Assembly: GCA_004026145.2 (NCBI GenBank) | Contig: CP034993.1 | Coordinates: 7,513,566-7,577,565, forward strand | Direction of reading: 5' to 3' | Length of the DNA: 64,000 nucleotides | Origin: Takifugu bimaculatus | Taxonomy: Eukaryota > Chordata > Actinopteri > Tetraodontiformes > Tetraodontidae | Shown: piece after piece, positions 46,542-58,638 of the stretch | Position numbering within the stretch: the first letter of the stretch is position 1 | How the letters are laid out: each line of letters starts with the position of its first letter | Program-made: the position numbers and the translations under genes | The notes under the pieces: generated by a model | Seen by the model: the letters and a program-made list of their open reading frames with translations, nothing else | What the model was told of the DNA's origin: nothing | The model's database searches: none

Positions 46542-49500
46542 GTAAGACGCGCACGCACACACGCACACGCCTGATCATGAGAGGTAGTGGGGACCAGTCC
46601 ATTGTGTGTGTGAGAGAGAGAAAGAAAATGGTAGTTTGGGACTCTCTTCCGTACAGCTGAAGATGTCGGGAAAAAATAACGGGCCTTATTGATGAGGGGG
46701 GGGATTCTACTGCCTGCTCATTTTTCTGTGTTTAAAACGTAGCCTGATCAGCTCAGGTGGTGCTGAAAGAACAGCTCCTGCGCCTCATGGCTCAGCCTGA
46801 CAGCCTCTCAGTGAAAACACGACGCGATGCCAACACTTTCTGCCAGCAGAACCTCAGATTCCAGGAGCAAGAGGGTTGACATTTACAAGTTGATGTCTCG
46901 CGTCTCGCATGCAAAGTGGAGACCTTGGCCACAACACTGCTGTCACCCCCGTCAAGCACCATTGGATCGCCCTAAATCTTTAGACGTGAATGCAAAATTT
47001 GTTATCAGATGCTGTAAGAATAGTTTTGCAACTGTATAAAGTGAAGGGTGGAATAAAGGAATAAATCCAATTTGCTGATTTTTTGAATCAATTTCAGTTC
47101 AATGATTTTATTTGTCCTGTGTGTATATTTATGCTGCTGGAATGAGTCAGGATGGTCTGTAAGAAGTGAGAAATACAAATAGACACGTTTGGGAAATTGG
47201 AAGGGAATTCTGAAATGCTGCTGGAGTAGTCAAAGTTTTGTGCTGCCATTTCCAAATATGTCAACAAAAGCCTCAACAGCCCACTTCTTATCAAGCCGTT
47301 AAAGGCTGATGTACAGGATGCATTTACAAACAATCAGTGCCATTAATGCTGTGTTTGTGACTCAGGTAGCCACTCCAATCATATGAAGGTCATTGGCTAA
47401 GGTTAGGGTTGTGCCCTTGGAAAAAACACTTACTCCCCCCATTGTTTCAAAAACAATGTACCTCGATGAGCACATGGGCCCCCGGGAGTTAGTCTGTGGA
47501 TGCGAGTGACTGTGTGAATATGAGCGAGTGAGTGGGTGAATGCTGACTTGTAATGTAAGAGAGGTCAAACATGACTGGAAAGGTGCCGCACAAAGAGGCT
47601 CCATTTGCCGTCTCCGGTAGGGGACACAAAGCTTCGTATGTCACGCACTGCTTGGCTGATTTGAAAAACTAAAATGTTAGCATTGATATATTTTGGGTTT
47701 TCTTCAACAAAGGAAAGTTAAGAGTTGAATTTAAACAATGTTGCAGTGATGGATTACCCTGAAACAGGGCTTTATTGCTATTTTAAGAGATGTGATATGG
47801 CGAGACGTTGAATTTATAGAATCAGATGACCTGATCCATCAAGCCTATAGGCAGTCCATGTTTTATCATTAACATAAACAATAGTTTTGTTTTCTTGACG
47901 ATACTGTCTTATTTCTTTTGAATCCTGCTTTGTGTATACTCAGTTATATTTAGGATATTGTGTCTTTTTCAGGAATCTGGCCTTAGGTTTCACTATGTGG
48001 CTGCTGGAGAGAGAGGGAAGCCGCTCATGCTCTTCTTACATGGATTCCCTGAGTTCTGGTAGGTCAATGTCAAATAAGGGTGGGTGATCATATTACTCAT
48101 CTGCAGCCGCACACAACTCCGATTGTTCTGTTGCTTAATGTCGGGGTTACCGTGCGTCGGTGACCCCTGTAAAACTTTCCGAGCGTGAGAAATCACTGTG
48201 AATGTCAGTAAAGTTCCTGTGCTGCAAGGAAGTAATTCCACTTCAGTAATGAGTCGCCACCGGCAGGGATGACTTGCCAGAGGGGGGGAAAGGTCCGATG
48301 CATTTACGATCTCTTTGTCCCGATATGAAATGGAAAACGATGTTATGCGTTGCTCCCGAAACGGGGCCAAAGTGGTTGTCAAGAGCTGTAAGCCTGTCCA
48401 TATCTCTGACCTAGCATCTAAGCTGCTGACAGGACAGGGATTAATTAACGGGTGAGAGGAGCTTTTTCTGCTTCACTTGCTGTATTCCGTCAATGAAGAG
48501 CTGTGTCGCAAGTGACAATGTTAAAAGATCTCTTTAGACTTTTTTTTTTTAACCAAATATGCAAATTCCCTCTTAGAATTGAGAACGAGTAGAGTGTGTG
48601 TGCGCGCCTGTGTGTATTTGGGGCTTATTTTGCTTTAAAACCTCATCTATATTCTATAAGATCAGAAGCTCAAGTGCTGGGATCTTACACTGACTCATCA
48701 GAATTACAGTCGGAACCCCGCAGCTCGCTTCCGAGGGGTCAGCGCGGGGGGGCAGGGGGTTTCAGATGAGAAGCCTTTACAGCTGACAAGATCTTCATTT
48801 AGGAGTTTATCGCAGTCCAAGTGATCAGTAGGTGGATTAGGATCTAAAACCTATTCCATTACGCTGAGCCGACCTCAGTTTCACTTTAAATGATGTAGCT
48901 TAAATTAAAGGCACACAATGAATTCATTTTAAAGGCAGTCTGAACTGTGTATCTTGGTCAGTTTAATTATCAAGAGGAAAGAAATCCCACAATTCCAAAA
49001 TCCTGGAAGTTTAGTTCAACTGGTGATGAGGCCTGGGTCCAGAGAAAGGCTGTGGATTTGAAGTATTCCCCAAAAAAAATGGAAGAAATGAATCGCATTA
49101 ATCATCTTTGCGTATTTCAGGTTCTCCTGGCGCCACCAGTTGCGTGAGTTCAAGAGTGAATTCCGCGTGGTGGCCATCGACATGCGGGGCTATGGCGAGT
49201 CTGACCTGCCCCTCTCCACTGAAAACTATCGCTTCGATTCCCTCATTACTGACGTCAGGGACATCGTGGAGTATTTAGGTGAGCGAAAAGAACTTTGTCT
49301 GGCTGTAGTCTTGCAAAAGAGTACACAGCATTTTGACAGTTTCTTGTGTCAAAAATAAACTTGTTTATCATTCTCAAATTGTGGCTAGCCTTTGGGCCTG
49401 TTCCATGGTATGACAAACCAGTAGTGACGCACTCTGACTAAACATGGGACAAGGCACGGGTACAGGACCCGGCCAGGGCCCAGAGACTGCATGCTAGCAC

Positions 49501-52500
49501 AGGAAGCTTGCCTGTGGCTGTCTGGACACTCCAGCATGAGTTTCTGGCCAAAGTGACAGTTTTTAGCTCCTTTACTGGCCAAAACACAAAGTGTTTTCCT
49601 TTATCACTGCTGTACACTGTATTATCTGTTCTGGAATGCTGCACATATTAACTAACCGGTGTGCTGAGCAGCAAGTTTTAGAGCTTTATCCCTTTTCGTT
49701 GATAATTCTAGGTCATTATTTTATTGTTATTATTTTTCAGCTGAGATTCCTGCATCAATAGATGGATGGACATATAGACGTAGTCGGCAAAGATAGTTTT
49801 GACTCATTTTCTTGCTCGATCTCAAAGCTATTCCTTCAGAATCAAATAAAAAGCCTTAAAGGTGATAAAACAATAGTTAAATATTATTTATCACAATATC
49901 CAACCACATGGACTTAATCTAGATATTTTAAAACCCTTTCACTTCAAAATATTCCGTTTTTTTCCCTCTAAATCCAGACTCTATGATCTAGTATCCTTTC
50001 TCATTGTTAGATGTTAATTATTTAACAGGCTTTTAAGGGCTGAACTCAGAATGTTGAAGGTGATTTATGGCTGATTCCAGCAGAAGTGGGAGGCTTTAAC
50101 TGATCAGTATAAAAACTGCTCTTCTTATATTTGTGCTCAGACAGCAGAGCTCTGTTCACACCAACTGTGAGAGCCCACATGCTCCACATTGCAGTCTATC
50201 CTCTCAGCTAGCTACAGTGACACACTGCAGTGCTTCCCCGCTACAGTAAATCATAGATGTTTTCATTTATGAATCCATGCTAAAAGCTGCAGCCTGCACC
50301 TCCTTTCAAATGCAGCACTACATTCACTCTCATTTCTACTGATGTAGCACTATTGCTGAGATGACAATTCCTAATTGGTTTATGTTTGTGGAGTTAATAG
50401 TGCAAGCGGATGCGTGCATTTTTTTCGTAGGAACTGGAGCAGTAACGCGATCAGATTCCCTGTAGACAAAGGGTTTGACCTTGATTGTATGCACATGTAC
50501 AGTGTGTCAATATATACATCCACTGTCTAGTTATAATGTCCTCTGAGGGAAAACCCTAGCAATGTAAAGGTGAAATTAGTATCGATTTGAACTCTGGTGC
50601 TTTTGACATGCTTCAGCATAGAATTAGAAAGAAAAAGGGGAAGGGGGGGTGCATATGACACTCCAATTTGTACAATTTCTGCTGCGAAGCTTTGTATTTG
50701 CATAATCAAAATATGGTCTTATGTGCATTTGTTTTCTTTTCAAGGGTACAACAGATGTTGTTTGGTTGGCCACGACTGGGGTGGGATCATAGCCTGGCTG
50801 TTTGCGATTCACTACCCAGAAATGGTGACAAAACTCATCGTTTTAAACTGCCCTCATCCTTCTGTGTTCACGGGTATGTTGTCTCTGCATGCAGATGATC
50901 AGACAGCCTGACAGTATTCTTTTCATCATATGACAATCAATTTACCTGAGAGACTCTAGTTTATAACCCGAGTTATTACTGTCATTGTTAGCAGCATTTA
51001 CAGAGCATTATTACTTCATTTTCGTGTTTGCCTCCATCTGGCAAATCCATTTGCCTTGAAGGGTGGATGATGAGAAGCTAATTACGGGATGCTAATGTAA
51101 AGCTAGAACAGCTGGTTTAACTGCTAGAAATCTTCTGCGCATTACTGACCATCTCTGCTTTCGTAATTATGATTGAATGACTCTCCTCTTCTCATCACCA
51201 GACTACGCACTGTGTCACCCCAGCCAGCTGCTGAAGTCCAGTCATTTCTTTTTCTTCCAGCTGCCTCGCTTCCCGGAGCTCATGCTCTCCATTAATGATT
51301 TCAAGGTGTGTTTATCAAGGTCAAGGTTGTGAGCAGTGTGCGCCTCTGTGTGTGATTATGCACATGTGTATCATTGTTGTCATTGTGCCAGGTAATTTCA
51401 GGACTTTTTTATTCATCTCTGTGACTAATGACTGCGCAGTTTGAGGGTTACAGGAAACAACAGGATCAAATTATCAAAGAAATCACAGGCAGCCTCCTGG
51501 GACTCATTAAGAATATTTAGATTGTATAAAATGTATTTGCGTTTTTGAATTCAAGAATAGCTTATAATGTCATTCAAAGTACGGGTTAGAGCTCCAATCC
51601 AACCCCAGTAAGAGTCTGATGTGAGCGTGACAGTGAGTTCCTTCTTTCTGCCACTGTTCCAGAGTGAAAACAGCCCCGGAGTGCAGAACACAGCCATTTT
51701 GCATTGTTGACATTATTTGCAGCCAGTGGCTGTGCAAGAGTGACTCAGACGAAAGATGCGGCCCAGCAATATTACAGTGCTGCATTAATGCTGCTACATT
51801 AAATACAGAATTAAGTAAGATTGAACAGTAAAATAACAAAATTTTCTTATTTGCCCTGTTTAAAGTGTAAAGACCTTGGTATTGTCACACAGCCACACTT
51901 TTATGGATATCTTATATTCACCCATCTTTATCTAGAGTCTATCTTTTTTAGATATTGTTATTAAACGCCTCAGGCAGCACAACTAAGCCATCTTAGGTTT
52001 GCTTATAACTATAGAGAATAAACTCTTTATTAATAATCTGGAAGCAGCAGCAGATGTATCAAAGCAGCTCCTAAAGGTCATGAGATCTTATTTCACATAT
52101 GAAATGCCTGTTCTAACTCACATCGGATCATGAGATAGGCATCTACCTGTAAATGTATTTTTGATCAAAATGTGCTGGTCCAATAACATCATTGAAGTCA
52201 TTGCTTCCTTCTCCGCTCCAGGCTGTGAAAGCCTTGTTCACCAGCCGCAGCACCGGTATCAGCCGGAAAGGCCAATGGCTGACTGCAGAGGACTTAGAGG
52301 CATATCTGTATGCAATCTCACAGCCAGGAGCTCTGACTGGAGCCCTCAACTACTACAGGAATGTCTTCAGGTAGGTAGTACACTTAGCATGAGTTAAGCT
52401 GGATAGACAGAGGTTCAGAAATTTTAGAGATATTCAAGATATTTACTAAATTAAAATGTTGTTACTGTGATTCTTACAACAGTGGTAATATAATATGTAT

Positions 52501-54073
52501 TCTAATATCCTTAAATACACCTAAAATATGACACATTAAGTAAAAACTCAGCTATAATTTAATGTTCTCGTGTGTTTTTATTGAGTCTATGTAGTGTTTC
52601 AACATTGTGTGACTAAGTTAAGGGAATCATTGTTTTATGTTGCCATCTACTGTCAGAACTTTAAAGTAGCAGAATATTGACCTGGCCCTCCAACAAGATC
52701 ACAATGATGTCAAATGGTTGTGTTTGTGTGTTTTTGTGCTGACTATAAATAATTTTGCTAAAATCAGATCAAAGCTCTCATCAGTGCATGCTTATTTTAA
52801 CACGTGAACTGTAACATGCATGGCAGAGCAGACCATCTGCTCCCTTCTAAGTCATGAACTGTCTCAGAATAGCTGTTATAATGCTTATGTAAAAGAGATA
52901 TCACCGACCCATGGCCAATTAGTACCTTTGTGTGAATATTTACTGCAGTGTTCTAAATATCGTGAACAATGTAGTCCAATATTCTGTTTGACACACTTTT
53001 TGCAGTTAAGCTGTGGAAGAGCAGTGGGTGCAGGAGCCTTTTACAAAAACAAACAAAAAAATTTAAATCTCAACAAAAAAACAAAACGAAATTAGTTTAA
53101 ACCATTCTAAATCATGTTAATCATATAGGAGTTAAGATGTGTGTATTTCAGTGTGGATGCTGTAGAATAACCTCGTTAATGGAAGTTCACAGTCTTTGTT
53201 GAAATAGCCTTTTTTGAAAATTTGCTGGAACTAAATTAAAATTAGATCTTTTGCAGCAAAAACTCTTTAAACCTTTTAGAATGTCATGGTTTTCTGCATT
53301 CATTTGTCATAAAATGTCAAGGCTTGACAAATCCAATGGGTCAAAACTGACACTACAATGTCTTGAAAATTCACCAGTCTACAGTAAACAAAACACTTTT
53401 AATATGGAGATAGTTCGAGATTGAGCCCACATTATCTAGAAGCAGGCGCCCAGTTAGAATGATCCCAAGAGGTAAAGGACTAACCCCGTTTCATTTGTAG
53501 GCATTGTTCAACTAGCTGTTTCACAGTATATAACATTGACCAAGCAGACTGTCTGGAAGCACTAGGAACTGTATATGCTGCATCAAAGCAAAAATAAACA
53601 TATTTATAAAGAGATGTACTTTTAAAAAAATCACTAGTTTGGATTATTTTTTATTGGTGCTCACAAATATAAAATATGCAGCTTCTTTTTCTTGCTGTGG
53701 TTCAATGCTTTAGCTCCATTATCTTAAAGAGAAGATCACTTGAATAAAAACTCCAAATCTTTCCGAATGGATAGACAGCACCGGAGGCCAAAAACTTACA
53801 GCTGTAAACTATTTATTTATTTATCTTCATAGCTCCCTGCCCCTGAGCCAGAACCATGTCAGATCTCCAGTCCTGCTGCTGTGGGGCGAGAGAGACGCCT
53901 TCTTGGAGCAGGAGATGGCTGAGGCCTGCCGTCTCTACATCCGGAATCATTTCCGTCTCAACATTATTTCTGGGGCCAGTCATTGGTTGCAGCAGGACCA
54001 GCCTGACATTGTAAACACCCTCATATGGACCTTCCTCAAGGAGGGAGAAGGACGTAAGAGCTACAGGAACTAA
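46299..54073 (+). CDS. ephx4: ephx4: epoxide hydrolase 4 (ABHD7), complete, seven exons
   Basis: A membrane-anchored alpha/beta-hydrolase of the epoxide hydrolase family. Members open epoxides to diols through an aspartyl ester; the physiological substrate of EPHX4 is not established. Exons 46299-46541, 47973-48058, 49121-49278, 50745-50873, 51202-51305, 52222-52370 and 53833-54073 join in one frame, with GT-AG borders and consistent phases, to 369 aa (human 362). A hydrophobic anchor spans about residues 18-48. Visible motifs are HGFPEFW (oxyanion, 104-110), GHDWGG with nucleophile D173, GERDAF with D311, and ASHWLQQDQPD with H340. The triad is therefore intact. Conserved stretches such as SLGTHCYVRIK, LREFKSE, FPEL.LSINDFK and TAEDLEAY separate it from EPHX1/2. 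An AATAAA lies 617 bp downstream. Nothing suggests decay. Confidence 0.96.
47973..48058 (+). CDS. ephx4: ephx4 exon 2: HGFPEFW oxyanion motif
   Basis: 86 nt, entering in phase 0 (CTTTTTCAG) and leaving in phase 2 of the tryptophan codon. It encodes ESGLRFHYVAAGERGKPLML, then FLHGFPEF. Confidence 0.95.
49121..49278 (+). CDS. ephx4: ephx4 exon 3
   Basis: 158 nt, phase 2 in and phase 1 out (GTATTTCAG / TTTAG|GTGAGC). It encodes FSWRHQLREFKSEFRVVAID, MRGYGESDLPLS, then YRFDSLITDVRDIVEYL. This is the strand that leads to the nucleophile elbow. Confidence 0.95.
50745..50873 (+). CDS. ephx4: ephx4 exon 4: nucleophile elbow GHDWGG
   Basis: 129 nt, phase 1 in and out (TTTTCAAG / ACGG|GTATG). It encodes YNRCCLVGHDWGGIIAWLFA, then IHYPEMVTKLIVLNCPHPSV. 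D173 in GHDWGG is the expected nucleophile. Confidence 0.95.
51202..51305 (+). CDS. ephx4: ephx4 exon 5: cap domain start
   Basis: 104 nt, phase 1 in and phase 0 out (CATCACCAG / AAG|GTGTG). It encodes DYALCHPSQLLKSSHFFFFQ, then LPRFPELMLSINDFK. Confidence 0.94.
52222..52370 (+). CDS. ephx4: ephx4 exon 6: cap domain
   Basis: 149 nt, phase 0 in and phase 2 out (CGCTCCAG / TTCAG|GTAGGT). It encodes AVKALFTSRSTGISRKGQWL, TAEDLEAYLYAISQPGALTG and ALNYYRNVF. Confidence 0.95.
53833..54073 (+). CDS. ephx4: ephx4 exon 7: acid, histidine and stop
   Basis: 241 nt, entering after CTTCATAG. It encodes SPVLLLWGERDAFLEQEMAE, then GASHWLQQDQPDIVNTLIWT and FLKEGEG, ending KSYRN and TAA at 54071-54073. D311 and H340 complete the catalytic triad. 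Confidence 0.95.
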
Positions 54074-54689
54074 AGTGAGTTCTTCTCCGGTACTGCCCCA
54101 TCTCACTTGCCACAGCAGGACATCTGGGATATGCCTGAGAACAAAGTGACATAGTGAAAATGCAATCATTCTTTAAATCTTTCACAATTGAAAAGTTTTA
54201 TAAAGAAGTCTGCCATAAAGAAAATACAGAAGCACACTGGAGGCAGAGTACGTGTGACATATATTCACAATGTTTTTTGCACATGACATCCGCCTTAACG
54301 TTTGTCAATTACAGCATAACAAATGTGTGGTGAAATCTTCTTGTGACTTGTATTGTGTGGTGCCTTTTAACTTTTTGAGCTGTTATAGTGTGAGGAATTC
54401 TCCAGAGGTTGGGATGTCATCTGCTATATGTTTTCTAGCTCTTCTTTAGGCACAGTCCTCTGGGAGTCATGGTTCTCCCATTCCCTTTATCAGGTAGTTT
54501 GTCTAAAGGAGTTATCTTTTTTGGATTATTTTCCCCTCAGAGATTATCACTCAAAAGTAGAGAATGTTGTTATCATGATCTTTATGTAGAGAACTTAAGT
54601 GATGGTTGACTACTGTACTATTTTGTAACTATTCCTAAAGACATCATTTTTAAAGTCACTGAGCCAGGTCTACACCTTTTGATTTTATA

Positions 54690-54695
54690 AATAAA
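54690..54695 (+). terminator. ephx4: ephx4 polyadenylation signal
   Basis: AATAAA about 620 bp after the stop codon, followed within 30 bp by the GT/T-rich stretch gtgttgttttgtttttctc, as expected for cleavage and polyadenylation. Confidence 0.7.
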
Positions 54696-55837
54696 CTTAA
54701 GTGTCAATCTGTTGCACAATGTGTTGTTTTGTTTTTCTCTCCATATTAATTCCTTCCTATGAGCCACATTTGATATTTGTATAATTATGGCTAAATGCAC
54801 ATAACATGTGTAAACATACAAATTTTAAAAAGCAGTTTCCTTTTTACAAAATCAGTGCTCTCAAAGTTAAGATAAATGGCATTAAATGTTTCCGAGCCTT
54901 GTTACTAGATATTGAGGACATAAATACCTCATCTCTGCAAGTCTGATCTGAGTGCAACAAACTCTGTGTCAGAAGTAAGACTGGAACTAAAAATAAACTT
55001 GTTTGAAGAGTGGTGAACTCCTAAAGTGCACAGTTCTTGGATTAAATATAGATACTGAGAGCAAGTCAGGCCCCATTTTGTATCATCTGCAAGATAACTT
55101 GCAAAAACAGTGAATGAGACCTGCAAATATTTTAAAATGAAGTATTTGTATTTGTTAAGTATTTGTGTTACATGAATGACCCAAAACACCATTTTCATAC
55201 ACGTGTATGTTGAGAAAATGGTGTCACCACCTGTACCAAGTACAAACTAATTGATTAGCAAGAATACACAATAAAACTCATGCCATACTACATGTTTTTC
55301 TTTATTTGTATGTTGTAAAGCTATCGTCAGAGCCTTTAACAGCAGGCATCATATACTCCTGGTAATGAAATAAGACATGCAGGAATCAGGACCTTTATGT
55401 ATTCTATGCTCTTAATTTAGTTTTTAAAAAGTTGCCCATGTAACCTTCAATTGTTTATACCATAATTTTATCCAGATACAGTCAGCATTCCAGGTTCAGA
55501 TTTGGCCATCGCAATAATATCTGAAAACATGTAGATCCTCTTTTTAACAGCGCTATGCTTGGGGTAGTCTGTCAACCATTAGTGAGCATTTTAAGACAGG
55601 AGAGATGAAAAACACCAGAAATAGTAACAGAAGCATTGTTAAAAATAGCAGAGTGCAGCCTGATGCAGCCTGATGCTAGTTATTTTTGGATGACTGGCAG
55701 TTTGTTGGCTTTGACAATACTGAGGTCTGTATTCATCAGTATTAAATTAACAACAAATAACCAACTGCAAACGGTTATTTTTGGTTAATGTTTAGATATG
55801 AAACACTTCAACAAAGGACATTATAGCTGTATAGCTT

Positions 55838-55890
55838 GGATGGATGGATGGATGGACGGACGGACGGACGGACGGACAGACAGACAGACA
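55838..55890. repeat. Compound tetranucleotide repeat (GGAT)n-(GGAC)n-(AGAC)n
   Basis: Three tetramers follow one another without a break, each differing from its neighbour by one base: about four GGAT, about six GGAC, then about three AGAC. Confidence 0.95.
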
Positions 55891-56402
55891 TCTATTTTAA
55901 GGACCACACTGTTTTCCAATTGATTTAATCAAGAAGAACATTTAACTTTCCCCTTGAGAATATGTAGCATAGCATCATTTGTCTAAAAAGTCCATTATTG
56001 CATTTATTACCTTTGATATTGATGCCATTTAGCGGGATCATAGTTTTCAACATTGGTTGTTCATTAGATACGTGGCTGCCTTGTAAATAGTCTTAAGTAT
56101 CATGTTTGTTCATCAAATCCGATACAACATTTTCATGCAGGTAATGGAGTACTGCAGGGTTCGAAGAACTCTGTATATTAAACTAACTAAACTTTCTCTT
56201 TAAACAATTGTAATATGAACAATATTCTATGCCTAAAATATAATAAATGAAAATAAAAAATAAACTTCCAACAGCACCTCATGTATACAGAGTCAAAAGC
56301 CTAAATATGTCTATGGAAGAGGATGTAACTGTTGTCGGCCATGTAATTTCTTACAGTTAATCAATTCTAAGATCAAACATTGTTACTGATGTGGTTCCCT
56401 TC

Positions 56403-56438
56403 AGTAAACCAGACAGACCATCATCAGTCTGGTTTACT
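56403..56438. repeat. 12-bp inverted repeat, 12-base loop
   Basis: AGTAAACCAGAC pairs perfectly with GTCTGGTTTACT, and a T-rich run follows. No transcript ends here that I can identify. Confidence 0.8.
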
Positions 56439-57117
56439 TTTTTTACTTTTACTTTTTACTTCTACTTTTTTTTTTTTCTCCAAAGATGTGAGCAAATAAT
56501 TTTGCATCATTATTAATTGAAGCTATTGGTCTCTGATTCTCAGTCGATCATTATTGGGTTTAGGTGTCAAAATAATTGGCACATAGTTGCAGGGAGTTTA
56601 CAGACCTCTGTGGCCTCCTTCAAATTAAGAGATATGATCATCAAAAAAAATTTCAGTAGGTCCAGTACGTGTTTTGTATATAGTAGTAAGAAATTGAGAT
56701 GAGCTATAGCTGTGTCATTTTAAAAGCTTTTTCACAGCTGTGGAATCCTGTTTGAGGCTTTTTTTATCCAATTGCTTTCATTTTTTTATTTCCGTATTAC
56801 ATTTTATATATTTAATATACATTTTTTTAAATATTTATATATATATATATAAAAGTTATATTGTTTGATTTCCTGGAGCTTTATTTTTTTTATATGAAAT
56901 GTTAACACACACCTTGTCCATTAAATCAGTTGAGAAAAGCTCCAAATCAACCCTGGACATCTGATAAATCGTTGTTTGATTTTAAGGGAGACCCTACAGG
57001 TATTGCCGCCTTCAGAGCTGCTTACTGACCTCCGACCCCGTTGACCCACTCAACTTGACTCTACCGGCAGCTTACTTTACTTAATATAATGTATTTCTGT
57101 ATGTATTTTCTATGATC

Positions 57118-57350
57118 TATAATCCTATTCTCTCCTCTACCTGTCCTCCCCCTTCTCCTCTCTCTCTACCCAGCCCCCCATCAGCAGGAGGGTCCCCCTA
57201 CATGAGCCTGGTCCTGCTCAAGGTTTCTTCCTGTTAAGGGGGAGTTTTTCCTTACCACTGTTGCTTGTTTGGGGTCAGGCCCTGGGATTCTGGAGAGGGC
57301 CTAGAAACAATTTTGATTGTAACAGACGCTATATAAATAAAGACTGATCA
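57118..57350 (+). mobile_element. L2 3' UTR fragment
   Basis: It contains a rudimentary ctctcct stretch, then cagcaggagggtccccctac, atgagcctggtcctgctcaa, gtttcttcctgttaaggggg, tggggtcaggccctgggatt and gacgctatataaataaagac, ending after a single TGAT. This is the same family as at 40.86 and 44.40 kb, without microsatellite expansion. Confidence 0.85.
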
Positions 57351-58140
57351 TAACCTCATGATGGATGTCTTGTTTTTCCTGTATGAGGAGCTGCTAAGAG
57401 GGGATGCTGTGTCACATTGTTCTTCAAATGAGGATGTGTACCATGAGGCCTTCCTCCTACTTCCATTTTTGGTAATAACTGGAATCTATACCATTTGGTT
57501 GGCTATATTGTGTTATGAGGTCATGGGCCTGGATTACCTCAATCCATGAACTCAACACAACCAGAGACCCACGATCGCTGTCCAAGGGATGCCGCAGCTG
57601 CAACTTTCACTACCATTTATCACCAGATTGATAAATCTGGTGATAAATCCCACCGTCAACGAGGAGGAGGTGCAAGGAGCCCAACGAACGCACCAGGTCA
57701 ATGTCCAGCGGGAACAGCAGCCACCAAGATGGGGAACCCTCAGCCACCAGATGAATCCAGCTGTCACCTCCGTGCCCACGGGCCTGGAAGCCAGCAAGCC
57801 AGCACCAAATCCCTACACGGCATAACATCCCATTACAGCTCAGCTTCTAATACCATTGTTCCCAACACAAGCTGGTTCTGTCCATAAATGCAAACTGGTC
57901 ATCCAAATCTTGCAAAAGGGCTATATTTTGGACCCAGCGAGTTCAGAACTGAAGAAGCCTTCTGGATAGAAGGCAAAACATCTTCAAAAGAGAAGAAAAA
58001 CAGTCCAGTTGAAAACTACCTTGAATAGACACGCAAAACACAACAATGGCTGGGATCAAAGCATATAGACTTTGTTCAGAGTCAAAACATTAAAGAAATA
58101 CCAAAGCCATTTCAAAAGACATACATGAAGACGTCAAAGT
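57351..58140 (+). repeat. Unclassified repeat-like region upstream of the Pim-like gene
   Basis: It holds a 15-bp inverted repeat with a 4-base loop (57615-57648). The phrase gaactgaagaagccttctgg, atagaaggcaaaacatcttc and aaaagagaagaaaaacagtc with cagttga (57945-58013) recurs widely in teleost genomes as part of a dispersed element. Frames of 60-113 codons show no known domain. Confidence 0.4.
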
Positions 58141-58446
58141 CAAGATGAAAGAATCTTTGAATGAAAGACAAAGGTATAGTCAATAAGGTTCCCCTGCTCA
58201 ATATACTAACAACTGTGCAACATTGGCTGTTGAGCTGTCGTACAGAGCAGAAATGGGCGTCTCTTCACACAAACGCAAACGTGAGGAATCCTCAAAATCA
58301 GGTGACTACACCATCAGGGAAGCCAAATCCATGTTTTTCATGCTGGTCTGATTCATTTATACAAAAGTTTAAAGCAGACTGGTTTTACCTCACAATCAGA
58401 GACCAGCACCAGTCCAACCACCAGCAGAGGGGAGGACGGTAGGCCG

Positions 58447-58638
58447 GTGAGCAAAAAGAGGAGGGTCGGCTCTGAGTGCAGGCGAACGGTTTGTAGCAAA
58501 CCCACTACTCGACGAGGACCGAAGGACGTGTCAAACCGGGGCACAAAAAGAAAGGCCCAGTCAGACCTAGAAGCTCCCAGGAAGAGACAGAAGACTGAAT
58601 CAGTGACGGTTCCCCACAATGTGTTCTCTTTTCCCTGA
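58447..58638 (+). pseudogene. Lys/Arg-rich frame just upstream of the Pim-like start, out of frame with it
   Basis: A 63-codon frame rich in basic residues (SKKRRVGSE, then SNRGTKRKAQS and APRKRQKTES). Such basic leaders are often seen in front of fish Pim-like kinase domains. It stops at 58636-58638, one frame away from the kinase reading that opens at 58619. It could be a 5' UTR frame, a leader lost through a one-base indel, or a base-call error in this sequence. Confidence 0.35.

Larger units (their letters stand above)
54740..57115. other. Intergenic, mostly unassigned
   Basis: AT-rich flank of ephx4. It holds a compound tetranucleotide repeat (55838-55890), a hairpin at 56403-56438 and an AT-rich patch near 56800-56850. 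No gene was recognised. Confidence 0.5.

Noticed and set aside
47993..48382. 129-codon minus-strand frame
   Set aside because: Overlaps ephx4 exon 2 in antisense and extends into its intron. No domain.
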